NCBI GenBank assembly: GCA_022457155.1
Contig: JAJGOT010000603.1
Span: forward strand, 372,001-436,000
DNA from: Cladopsammia gracilis
Lineage: Eukaryota; Cnidaria; Anthozoa; Scleractinia; Dendrophylliidae
Length of the DNA: 64,000 bases
Direction: 5' to 3'
In this document: positions 34,484 to 46,300 of the stretch, piece by piece
How the letters are laid out: every line of letters begins with the position of its first letter
Position numbering within the stretch: the first letter of the stretch is position 1
Program-made: the position numbers and the translations under genes
The notes under the pieces: generated by a model
The model's database searches: none
The model's input: the letters and a program-made list of their open reading frames with translations, nothing else
Told to the model about the DNA's origin: nothing

Positions 34484-35710
34484 GGAAATGTTCATCATCC
34501 TTTCTACAAGTTTATCACACTGCTCCTGCCAGCTGTACATTTTTGTATATTCTCTACAAAGGGCCTTGGACTCTTTAAGTCGTAACTTCCTGTCTTTCTT
34601 TCGAACATCTCTGATTGCCTTGGCCCACACCTTAGGATCTTCTGATTCCACTACACAGTTTGAACCATATGGAACTTTCTCCAAAGCTTCGCCAAGACCA
34701 GAGTTCCCACTAACCAGCACAGGCAAACCAGCAGATAAAGCTTCAAGGGCAGCCAGCCCAAAGCCCTCAGTTCGTGAAGGCATTATAGCAAGATCTACTT
34801 CACAGAACAATCGGGCCAGCTGCTCTCTGCTTTCATCAAAACAACGCACAGTTAGTTGACTGCGATCAATGCCTTGCTCTAGTAACATTTCTTTTATTTT
34901 CTCCTCTTCTCCACTTGCTGCACCAACAAACACAAGTTTGTAGGGCTGTGAAATGTCTTTCAACTCAGCAATGGCTTGAGCAGCGATGTCATAGCCCTTT
35001 AGCTGAAAGTCTTCATTGTCACCACGCCCAAACACTAAAACACAAAATGTTCTTCTTTCTTCAGTGGCCTGCTTTACATCAGCAAACTCAGAGAAAATGC
35101 CTGGGGTGAGATTGAGAACATCTTGATCCTTTCCACAGGAACGGAGATAACCTGAGAAAGCTTCAGACAACTTGGGTCCAACTGCTACAACTTGATCAGC
35201 TAATTCACAGAGTTTTACCTCTACCTTGTGCTTTTTCTCGCCTTTGGAAATGGCATCTGCATAGCTTTTGAACATTCCTAGTTCTTCAGGTGCAGTATGA
35301 ACAACCTGAGTCCACTTGCAGTTATGGTGGCGCTTTATGATTTGTACTTGACGACCAAGATGGACTCCATGTCCTATCACACAGTCCACAGCATGATTGT
35401 CTGGTAAAGAGGACAACCAGAGTTCTGGTTCTAAACCTGGCATTTCTTCTGCTTCGATGAGACGGACATTGTAGCTTGTGGCAACTCTTTTATCCTCTTC
35501 ACTGCACTGAGGGAGATAAACACTGACTTCCACATTGGGATGTTTTGCCAAATGAATGGCCAGCTCTCGGTTGATGGTTGACAATCCTCCCTTTGTGGAT
35601 TTCCATTCACTGCTTAACAAAGTAACTCTCAATTTCCTGCTGGAAGTGGAACTTGAACCATTTTCTAGGTCTTCCTGTGATGTAGAGGCTGTGCTAGGAA
35701 AGGATGAATC
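34484..35710 (-). CDS. GT4-family glycosyltransferase, large internal exon
   Basis: Minus strand exon with acceptor TTGTTTTAG before 35710 and donor TTTG|GTAAGA after 34484. It encodes about 400 residues of a GT-B glycosyltransferase of the GT4 (glycogen synthase/PIMT-like) type: N-terminal Rossmann (VTLLSSEWKSTKGGLSTINR), VIGHGVHLGRQ, VVAVGP, LVFGRG, and the donor-site ExxFGxxxxE motif EGFGLAALEALSAGLPVLVS. A serine-rich stretch precedes the domain in the same exon. No ATG near the exon start, so the initiator lies in an upstream exon. Sugar donor and acceptor cannot be told. Confidence 0.85.
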
Positions 35711-35799
35711 CTAAAACAAGAGGATGGTAACTTTAAATTTACTTAAAGGCTACACAATGAAAATGTTAACGTGGTTAAATTTAATTTGGGTAAACTTAA

Positions 35800-35885
35800 C
35801 CTTGAGTCCGAGTCAATGCAGTCAGTCAGGCTTCCACCTATAGTGTACCTGATCTGCTGGGTTACCTCAGAGGCTTGACGATACA
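35800..35885. repeat. 80 bp segment, first copy
   Basis: Shares AATGCAGTCAGTCAGGCTTCC...GTACCTGATCTGCTGGGTTACC with 36762-36836. On the minus strand both copies keep an open frame and end at a donor-like AAG|GT(T/A)AAG, so they could be duplicated exons. Confidence 0.6.
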
Positions 35886-36761
35886 TGTAGTTTGGTACCA
35901 CGGTTTGAAACGTGTGGTAGAGAGGTTACCGAATTTATTTGGCAAATAAAATAATCATCAATTTTATCGTGATTTTACCTGTCCCTCGTGCGCTCATTTA
36001 TTACTTCGGGAGTATTTTGCTATAAATTAATCTCTCCACCGGGTCTGTTCACTGTGCCCCTGACGAGAATATATGGCAGACCTTCTGAGCAGATAAAAAA
36101 TTCCATATTATCAATCTATGTTGTCTATTAATAGGTTTTTAGTGAGCTCACTAAAATGCATGTTTATGAATTTTAATGTTTAATGTTCAGTCGTTCATGG
36201 GTTCAGTTGTCCTTTCAATTGTGCTATGATTTTCTGTGCTTCATCTTGGCTGCCATTCCGTTCGTTCATTCTCGGTTTGCGATTTTGAGTTGAGCTGTTC
36301 GTATCTTGTACTTTTTACATAAATAAAATACATGTATATGAACTGAATTATCAGTGATCAAAATTTTTTTTAAGTTTGGTTTGTTTTGTTTTTTATTTTG
36401 TTTGTTTTTAATCAAAATGCTTATGACGTTTTTTACTCCTTCTTCAATCCATCTTCTTGCGTCTCTACATTTCTCCTTGACTTGGGGGCTTGTAGTTGCG
36501 CTTACATCCCATTCTTTTCCCCTTTTCTCTTCCATGCATTATATATCTCTCCGTTTCCGTGGTCTTTTTGTCTATCCGAGCTCTGTTTCCTCATCTCCAT
36601 CGTTCGCTGGTGCCGTGTTTCTGTTTGCAAAATAGAGCGTGGTCTAGTGGACTTTGGTTTTGTGTGTCTTACCCTTGGTATGACTGGGGCTATGGTCTTG
36701 GGGTCTTATATCTTTGCATTCTGTCCCAAACAAAGAAACCATGTATTTTGATTAAACTTTA

Positions 36762-36838
36762 CCTTGAGTCAATGCAGTCAGTCAGGCTTCCAGCTATAGT
36801 GTACCTGATCTGCTGGGTTACCTCAGGGGCTTGATGCT
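36762..36838. repeat. 80 bp segment, second copy
   Basis: Direct repeat of 35800-35885 with a few substitutions and a 6-base indel. The minus-strand peptides differ only conservatively. Confidence 0.6.
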
Positions 36839-37991
36839 AGTTTTCTGATTAGCATTGGAGGTGATCTTTATTTTATTTTCTCTTTATTTTAGCTGACATT
36901 ACATAAAATATTGAATTGTTTTGTGTACATGTATCACACGTGCCCACTCACTCACTTGCTAGCGAATTATTTGGTGGATTATGGCTTCCACCCTTTCCTC
37001 CCTTGCAGTTCATAGGCTTAGGTAAGTATTGGGTCAGATAAGTATTTTTCCATCAATTCCTTTCAGTGTGAGGATGCCAGTTGCTTGTAGGGGTGGTTCC
37101 CATGGATACCTTCTGATTCTGCTTGAATTGCCTACGCCCACCAACCTTAAAGGCACTAGATCCCAAGATCATCTATTTTCCCATCACATCCCACATTTCT
37201 GCGATGGTTACAAAAATTCCTGACTTACAAAAACATGAATGACACTACAATATTGTATCTTTAGGTCAGTACCATGCCTCTATATTTTGTCAAAACCATG
37301 TGCTTAGGAATCAGTATGGCAGTCGCAGACTTTGGATTATGTCTTCTATTCAATATTGTTCAATATTGGGGACATATGGGATGGTGGTGACACAACAAAA
37401 TGTTCAATCGTCTGCCCTGGGGTAGAATTGAGATGCAGTCTCCCTTAGATCTTCATATTGATTTTCGCTCAAAAAATACACATGTAGATTTCACTAATAA
37501 TTTTTCTGTTAACTTCTATTGGCAAGTAAGACACAAATATGAAATTAGATCAGAGAAAATATATTAATTCTACTTTATAAAAATTTTTATCAACTTCACG
37601 CGGCCCCTACTGTCTTCGAAATTCAGTGACACGATCATGAATGTTGATAAAACTACAGCTATTCACTCTAGACAAAACAGTTCACTTGAAACCTTCAAAT
37701 TCGCTAGCTATAAACAGTGACCATTTATCTTAATAATCAGACAAATTGTAATTATAAACACTAATAGTATAATAAAACCATGGATACATGTACAAAGTTC
37801 ATCCATTTTGGGCACTTATCGCAACATGCAATTTGACCCAAATTCAACTGAAGGGAAAAAATCTCAAAAAGTGGTTCATACTCACAGGCTTTCCTGCAAT
37901 GCCCGCAATGCCTGACACTCGAAATAACAGACCTTAGTGACTACTTAATGTGCACAGCGATTGGACAATGTTGGACCATGCCAATGACTTA
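36839..37991. other. No certain gene
   Basis: AT-rich, probably intronic or upstream of the glycosyltransferase gene. A donor-like CCT|GTGAGT occurs on the minus strand near 37880. Confidence 0.45.
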
Positions 37992-38607
37992 AGGTCAAAT
38001 GAACCAAAAATTTGACATATTTTCTTTTAGTCCAATATTACTGCAATGTGTTGGAAGAGGACCAAACAAACATATTCTGAAGTTTAAAACTAATTGGACT
38101 TGGCGTCGCAGAGATATTGGAAGTTGAAAAATGAAACTTTTTGGCCTTCATAATCGTAGAGTGATCGGGAAAATTGTCGGAAAATTGTCAGAAACCAATA
38201 GTGACGTCACTATTGACTGCCTCAAAACGGTCAAGGATTGAAGTTGAAAGTCGGTGACTGAGTAGAAATGCAGCAATAATTGTCCATTTTCAATACGAAA
38301 ACAGCAAAAATCTTTCACGCAAGTTAGAATACTCATGTATTCGCCAGAAGAGCAGACACTGGGAACACGGTTGGCTCGCCAATAGTGACATCATAATCCT
38401 TACCGATCCTACCACTTGAAGCGTGCGGCCATTTCAGAAACGTTTTCGTGAAGTCTTTGGAAATCTTCGTACTTTTAGCTATGTGACTTACTTAAAGGCT
38501 CAGGAAGGCAAATTGTTGCGTAAGTATGCTTTATTGTGGTTTCCTTTAACGTTTAAATAGCTTTAAATGGATAAAGAAAAAAAATCAAATTTTTGTTTAT
38601 TTGACCT
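37992..38607. mobile_element. MITE with TTA target sites (Harbinger-like)
   Basis: TTA at 37989-37991 and 38608-38610. Ends AGGTCAAATGAACCAAAAA and its inverse (AGGTCAAATAAACAAAAA) match over about 30 bp. Interior non-coding. Confidence 0.7.
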
Positions 38608-38671
38608 TTAAATATACTAAACACATAATTATCATTTTGATAAACAAAATGGGACAGGATACAAATAATTC

Positions 38672-38790
38672 TTGTGGTGCTATTTTATCCTTGGTGCAAA
38701 TTTGGTTTTCCTTTGCTTTTGGCTATGGTATGTAATGAGTTTTAAACAAAGGAAAAACAAATTTGCACCAAGGATAAAATTGCACCACAA
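38672..38790. repeat. Palindromic element, about 43 bp arms
   Basis: TTGTGGTGC(A/T)ATTTTATCC arms continue as TTGGTGCAAATTTG and are inverted around a 32 bp centre. Confidence 0.85.
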
Positions 38791-39721
38791 CATAGTACAT
38801 CAAGTTCATATGTTACCTTTGTTAGCCTGGACATCACAGGAAGCCTAAACAACCTTGAATTTTGACACTGCAAGACATAAACAAGTTAAAACAGTCAATA
38901 ACTGTCCACAGTTATCTATGAATAGAAGTTACATTTTAATAATTGTGCAACCTTGCATTGCACATATATTTCAAAGAGTACAGACCTCAAATAAATGTGG
39001 CTACTAAATATACCTGAATTTCATAACTGTTCATCAGTAGGATGCCCAAAAATATGTGTGAAATTCCACAATTGTTATATATATTAGCCTCATGCATTAT
39101 ATAAACATTCGACTTTGAAAGAATCCAAAAGCAAAAAAGCGAGATGAAAACAACTGTAGAGAGGCATTGTTTAGATAATTTTCTTGGCACTAAAGGCCAT
39201 TAACAGCAACAACATGACAATGAGCTAGTTCATACATACTAATTAATGAGCTCTGCTACAAGCGTGCATTTGAAGCATGTTACGTACATTAATGCACTCT
39301 GGTTAATACATTTCAACTTACGCATTTGAAGTGCGTTTTTATGGTCATTTATTTCCGAGTTGCACTTTACTATAAGATGCAATTTTATGGATGCACATGA
39401 GAGAGGCAGGCAATAATGAGAAGGAGAGACAGCCAGGAAGACCATATTTTTTGTTTAATTCTGCCCACAACTAAATCGAGGTTTGCTTGTGAAGGAAACC
39501 TCTATTCATTGACAGAAATTTAAAAAGAAAGCCATGGAACCTTTCCAGGAGTCCTTTTATACTACAGGGTGTTGAATTATACATGTCCTGGTGTGAAGCA
39601 AAATTATTTAAAAATTGAAAAAGACTACACATATTACAAATTTTGAAAATGTTATCTGGCCACATACAATAATATATATAGATAGGCTTAGCCTAACAGC
39701 GGAGCTCTCTGAACAGCAACG
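38791..39721. other. No gene seen
   Basis: AT-rich non-coding sequence up to the target site of the L1-like LINE. Confidence 0.5.
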
Positions 39722-39729
39722 ATGTTGAT

Positions 39730-42700
39730 GACCAAGAATATTGTGACCTTCTTCGGTCGGAATATAAAATCTGGTTAGAAGAATTTAAGGAAGTAAACGA
39801 CAAACGTGTCTTATGGGATCTCATTAAATATAAAATAAGACAGCGAACAATCGCCTATAGTAAGGTCAAAGCCCGGGAAAAGAGAGAAAAAATGAACAAT
39901 TTGGAAGAATGTTTAAAAAATTGCACCAAGAAATGTGACACCGATCCTTCTAAAGAAAACGTGGAAGAGCTAGAATGCCTACTAGCAGAATACGAACAAA
40001 TATATGACTACATCACGCAAGGGGCTATTATCCGGTCTCGGGCAACTTGGTACGAACTAGGTGAAAAAAACAACAAATACTTCCTGAATTTAGAAAAATC
40101 TAATCAATCCCAAAACGATTATGAATGAGCTGGAATCATTTTACGCCGATCTTTATGATGGTAGTAGCTATTATCCATCAGATTCAGCTACATCCACGTT
40201 TTTAGATAATTCTCCAACGCTTACAGATGACTTAAGGAATGTCTGCGAAGGAAAAATAGTATGAATGTTATAGATATATAATGAATGTTATAGTGTATTA
40301 GAGACCTTCCCCAAAAATAAAACCCCTGGTAATGATGGTCTGACTATTGAATTCTACTTAGCTTTCTGGCCCTTGATTGGAAGATTACTAGTAGACAGTC
40401 TGAACTATGCATTTGAGTTTGGAGAACTTTCAAACTCGCAGAAGCAGGCAATAATAACATTAATAGAAAAGAAAGGGAGAGATAAAAGATTGATAAAAAA
40501 CTGGCGTCCCATATCGTTGATTAATGTGGACACGAAAATTGCTTCTAAAACTCTAGCAAAGCGCTTAGAAAAGGTCTTACCTGAGATAATACATTCTAGT
40601 CAAAATGCGTTTGTTAAAGGCAGGTCCATCTTCGATGCGATCAGAACGATCGAGGATATGATGGAGTATACAAAAGAGAAGGGATTGTCAGGAATTTTAG
40701 TAGCTATCGACTTTGAGAAGGCTTTTGATACGCTCAACTTTAACTTTCTAATCAGAACACTACACAAGTTTAATTTTGGTCCTTCTTTTATTCAGTGGAT
40801 AAGAACATTATACAATAATGTGTCGAGTTGTGTAATGAACAATGGCTTTACAACAGGTCCGTTTACTGTAAGCAGAGGAGTCAGGCAAGGTGATCCTCTT
40901 TCACCTTATCTTTTCATAATCGCGCTCGAAACGCTAGCCATTAAGATTAGAAATGACGACGCAATCGAAGGTTTTAAAATTGGCGGAGAAACTATCAAAC
41001 TATCTTTATTTGCGGATGATATGACTTGCTTTTTACGAGACAAAGCTTCATATACTTCTCTTTTTGGCATTCTCGAGACTTTTGAGTTATGCTCTGGTCT
41101 GCGTGTCAATCATGAAAAAACGGAAATACTAGCGCTCGGTAAAATTGTTCTACACGAGAAAGACTTTGCTAATCACAACCTTTCTAAAATCATCAAGATC
41201 TTGGGGATTTATTTTGGTTATGATGAAAAACAAAGGAATGATTTAAATTTCCGGCAAACACTGAAATCTATCAAAAAGTCAATCCACATGTGGAAATGGA
41301 GAAACTTATCTCTTCTGGGTAAAATCCAAATTGTTAAAACGTTTGCAATACCTAAGTTTATGTTCAGAGCATCAGTAATCTCAATACCGAAAGAGCTTAA
41401 TAAAGAAGCCAATTCTATTTTCTATAACTATATTTGGAATGGTAAAGATAAAGTCAAGCGGTGTGCGCTTATATCAGATATTGAAAAAGGCGGGCTGAAA
41501 ATGCTAGATATCGATTCTATGATTAGTGCTCGACGTGTAATCTGCTTAAAGAAATTTTTAGAAGACTATTCGAGCCCCTGGAAATTGTTTCTAAATAGTC
41601 ACATTTTACCAGTTGGTGGGAGTCTAGTTTTGCACTGCAATTTTGATACCGTTAAATTAAAAACTCAACTACCGAAATAAATTATTATAAAGATTGTTTC
41701 GAGGCATGGTCATTTTTAAATGGCAGCACACCTACCACCTTTTATGATATTGTGAACGAGATCATTTGGAATAATAAGTTTCTATGCATCGATAAAAAAT
41801 CTGTCTACAGGAATGATCTAGTAAATCTGGGAATTCTAAAGGTAGGAGACCTAATTACGGCTAACAATCTTTTTTTGCACAAAGATCTTAATGCACAAAT
41901 TTCCCCTGAACAGCGGTTCTTTATTATGGGAGTCGTTCACTCCTTCCCAACGGAATGGAAAACGACTATTAAATCTTCCATTAGTGAGAAAGTAGTAGAG
42001 CCCATTCATTCTATACCAATCATAAAATTAAACAGCGGCTCTGTCCCTATCTCTGAAGTCACTTCCAAAAAGATTTATGACTCTTTTTTGCGCCAAAAAC
42101 AAATTCCTCCGACAGCTAAACAGAAATTAACAGACAAGTACCCAGAGGCAGTTATTAACTGGGAAAATGTTTACTCTCTTTCTTTCCGCATAACATTAGA
42201 TTCTAAACTAAGAGAATTTCAATACAAAATTCTAAACAACATTGTTTTTACAAATGAAAAGCTGTTCCGTTTTGGTCTTTTGCAATCACCTGGCTGTACG
42301 TTTTGCCACGAAGAACCAGAGTCCATCGAGCATTTACTCTCCCTTTGTAAAGTGTCGTCTAATTTTTGGAAAGACGTCCTCTCCTGGCTAAAAGACAATA
42401 ATATTCGTATAGAATCTTTAAATGAGAGAGATTTATTTTTTGGAAAGTTTGACATAACAGAAGATTTCTTTATTATTAACCATATTTTACTGTTAGGTAA
42501 ATATTATATTTATTCAAGGAAATGCCACGAAAGTCTACCCTCGTTAAAGGGTTTCATTGCCAGGATAAGACGCGTTTACAAAATCGAGCTCCATATTGCG
42601 AGGGAGAGAAACAAACTTACTATTCATTTTTAAAAATGGGAAAAGTTGTGTTCTACCATGGGTGTAAAATAAGGTAATTAATTTCATTTGCGAACCACCA

Positions 42701-43019
42701 CACAGTGAGTCCTCTCTGTTTTTCCGTGGGCAAGTTGTTATTTTTGTTTTTTCTCTTTCTAATTAGACTCTGCAATGTAAAGCTATCAGTCTTTTTTTGT
42801 TTTTGTTGTTGTTTTTTTTTTGTTCGTTGTAGTCTATTTACTTAGATAATAATTAATAATTAATTAATTCAAATTATCTATTTATTAATTAATAATTAAT
42901 TAGTTTTTTATTATATTATGTATGTAATTATATGTCTGTTTGTTTATGTCTATCTGTAGATTGCTCCCCTTATATACGGGAGTAGATATATCAATAAACA
43001 CTATAAAAAAAAAAAAAAA
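39730..43019 (+). mobile_element. 5'-truncated L1/Tx1-like LINE
   Basis: ATGTTGAT occurs at 39722-39729 and 43020-43027 as target duplication; a poly(A) tail ends at 43020 after AATAAA. It contains the RT and C-terminal zinc region but no ORF1 or endonuclease. It stops 17 bp short of the Polinton. Confidence 0.85.
39738..42633 (+). pseudogene. L1-like ORF2, truncated and frameshifted
   Basis: Three frames make up one ORF2: the pre-RT region (GAIIRSRATWYELGEKNNKY), the RT (WRPISLINVDTKIASK, AIDFEKAFDTLN, GVRQGDPLSPYLFI, FADD) and the C-terminal region with CTFCHEEPESIEHLLSLC. Frameshifts lie near 40125 and 41685, and a duplicated ATGAATGTTATAG at 40261-40300 adds stops. Confidence 0.85.
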
Positions 43020-43036
43020 ATGTTGATAAGCTTAAC

Positions 43037-43378
43037 AGTAGTTATATAAGGCACTATACGGCACTTTACATCACCCATAAAAGTATCGAATTTTGTCCGT
43101 TAGATTTCCTCGTTAAATTTTTCAAGATTTTTTCAAAAAATCCTCGTTAAATTTCCAAAATTGTCGTTAATTTAGTGTATTTTGGAAATTTTCCTCGGTA
43201 AAAACCCAGTGGGTAACCATCTTACCCGTTTTTGAAAAAATTCTGGCTCACTTTCCAAAAAACACACATCCCTCATGAGGCACTTTCCAAAAAAAAACAT
43301 CCTCATGAGGCACTTTCCAAAAAAAAAAACATCCTCATGAGGCACTTTCCAGATATAGTGTTTTAATCGATACTCATT
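43037..43378 (+). repeat. Polinton left TIR, 342 bp
   Basis: Inverse of 60366-60707, with even the A-run lengths equal. It includes three direct units of GCACTTTCC, an A run and CATCC(C)TCATGAGG; CCTCATGAGG is itself a 10 bp palindrome. Confidence 0.95.
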
Positions 43379-46300
43379 AATATCCGTATGGAAACGTCTC
43401 GATACCAGATTCGGTCTTCACCATACACCGTTTATCGTAACACATCCGAAAGTCTTTTTTCTGGTATTTATTTACAACCTGTTTTGTTAAAGGATCCCGA
43501 GTTATCGCTCGTTCGTTTACGGTTGTTATCTGTTCCTTTTGACCTTCGATGATCTGCTTCATCGTTTTTTGATTTATTTTTTGACTATTTTTGTGATTCA
43601 GAGTGAAACCTTTGACCTTACATTCCATCTTCCCATTACTTGTACTGTAACTGTATGATTTTGGACCAGAACCGCACCAATTCGTAATGTAATGTCCGTT
43701 TAACTCATCGGTTAGATCACCGAGGCTGTCACCTGTTTCGATTCGCTGTCCTCCTTCACGTTCGATATACCAACAGCTGTCGGTGTCAAAACCGAGAACC
43801 TGATCACCGAGTTTATCCAACACTTCATACAGCATCATTCTAGCGTGGCTGGTTGTGAAGGCAGCAATAAATATGTTTGTGTTATTACTATTGTCAACGA
43901 ACTGGCCTTTCAGGTTGTAGGTCATCTCAACCGTATCTTCGTTCAAGAACTGAATGTTCAGATCGTCTATGCTTTCATCTAACAAGATCTTGTAAAATTC
44001 TTTTGGTTCAGTGACGTACACAGTCTGATTCATGTTATTACGCTGACCAAACTTTCCCCATAAGCTACACAGAGAGATCTTACTTATCGCCCTCCTTCCA
44101 GGATTGAACTCAATCTCACCAAGCTCGATTCCTAACTTTGATTTAACAATAGCCTTGTACTCATCAACACTCTTATATGTACAACCTTCCCCAACCTTCA
44201 GCTCACTCGATTCCATCTTGATCTCCATGAACTTTCTTACATAGCTCTTGAAAAGGTCATCTGATCTTTTAGGGAAATGCCACACCTCGTATATCTTTAC
44301 AACCTTGTACCCTTTACAGATCGCCACATTCAGCTCATTTGTGCACCATGTTCCGATGAATGATCGTTCATCATCTGTATGTGTACATTCCTGAATCTTA
44401 TTTTCAGCGCACACTCTACAGAGCGGAAATAGCAGCTTTTCAGCCTTATCGCATCTTATTTTTACCGGTAACACAGGATGATAAAGACCTCTTGGAGGTA
44501 AAACTTTACATTTCACAAAACCAAACCACTCCTTATCGTACTCTTGAGGAGGATCGAATATCTTTGTAGGATGACCTATCGGATAATGCTTGAAGAACTG
44601 TACCGTTGAATATAAACTAACAAAGTCGACATATCTACCTTTCTCACCTTTTTTGAATGTGTAGGTCGGTTTTGTTATATTTGTTCGTCCACCAAAAAAT
44701 GCGTCCCTAGGATTAAGAGGTCCCACAAATTCCCGATTCCACGTTTTTAGAAATTTATTAAACTCTTTCTCCTTTTTCAGTTCACATTCGTAAACCTCAA
44801 CCAGTTCATACCCGGCAGCTCTAATCTTATCGTTTTTCGCTACCGTCCTCTTTCTTAGAGTTAACATATCCATCTGATTTTTTGTGTTGATTGTGTCGCA
44901 TGTATAACACTTCTCACAACCGTGCCAAAAACATCCTTGAAATTCGTAGACCGTATTCCCACAAAACCCGTCAACCTTTCCGATATCTGGTAAAGTCTCT
45001 TCACCACCGTTCAGAGCGTGTTTTATGTTAACACCATCTCTCTGAGAAATCCAATCTAACCAAGCGATGCTACTTTTACTGTAGTTCTCTCCACGTGTAA
45101 TCTCCTTTACAACAGCGATCTTTTCACGACGCATGTGGTTACTTCTGTAGATGGTCATGCATACAGAAGCGATGGTTATATATTGAAGAGGGTCGATGTT
45201 ACCTAACTCGATATACTGTTCTCGAAAAATCAACATACCTCTTCTGAGGATGTCTACATCACTATCACAGTAATCTCTCAACTCCTTCTTCATGTCAAAC
45301 ACATAGTTTTCATCAATACGTTGTTGGTACCATTTTAAGAATTCCTTTCTCGCTGAAGGTTTCATCTGATCATAATCATAGTGTTTCTTATCAGGAATCG
45401 GTCCTACATAGTTTTGGTTACACTTTGTGTTGAAATAATGTGGAAAATACCCTTTTTTCAACTCTTTCAAACCAAATGTCTTTGGGAACGATGATAACCC
45501 CGCAGCGATAAAGTTTATAGAATCAATAAATCTAACACCCTCAGCCTTCATAGACATAATCTTTGTTCCGTTGTAAATAATATCGGGTTTCACTCTGTTC
45601 TCTATACACCAATTTCGAATAAACTGAGCATCGTAACTTTTTGCATTGTGAGCTATGAAGGTATACCCCACATGCTCATCCTTGTTAAAAATAAATTTAC
45701 AAAATTCGTCGAGCGTTTCAAATGTATTTTTATTTCCATAAAAATCGTGACAGACGACTAAATTGATCTCATGAACATCGGTCTCCTGAGTTGCCTCACA
45801 ATCATAGAACATGTATTTATCGGTTCTTGTCCGACAAGGATAACACAAATTTCCAGGTCTACATCCGTAACCTTCACATTTTCCACCCTTACAATGCGAT
45901 TGAGTCATGAAACAAAGATGTTCTTTCATATCACAGTACTTCTTACAATTACTACACTTTGAATATCCGCAGATGTGCTTTTTTAGGTCAAAATTTTTAG
46001 AAGATGTAATTGTACGCTCGCATTTCAAACATTTACCTACTTTTTTACACACAGTGTCGCATGCTCCCCATTTACTTCTGTCACGTAGATGCTCCATAAA
46101 ACAATCTACTCCGAAGAAAGATCTATTACACTTATCGCATGGAATTGGTGGTTTAGAACATTTTTTCCCATCGGGAAAGTATTTAAAACATGCTGTACAT
46201 TTTGCGGGACATCTATGACAATCGCGTTTTGTGTACGGCTTTTTGCAGGTGTGACAATAATAATCTTTACTCAAGAACGCTGGCATACTTGTGATAACGT

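Noticed and set aside
36354..36834. Overlapping Phe-rich plus-strand frames
   Set aside because: Low-complexity T/C-rich sequence in three frames with no domain.
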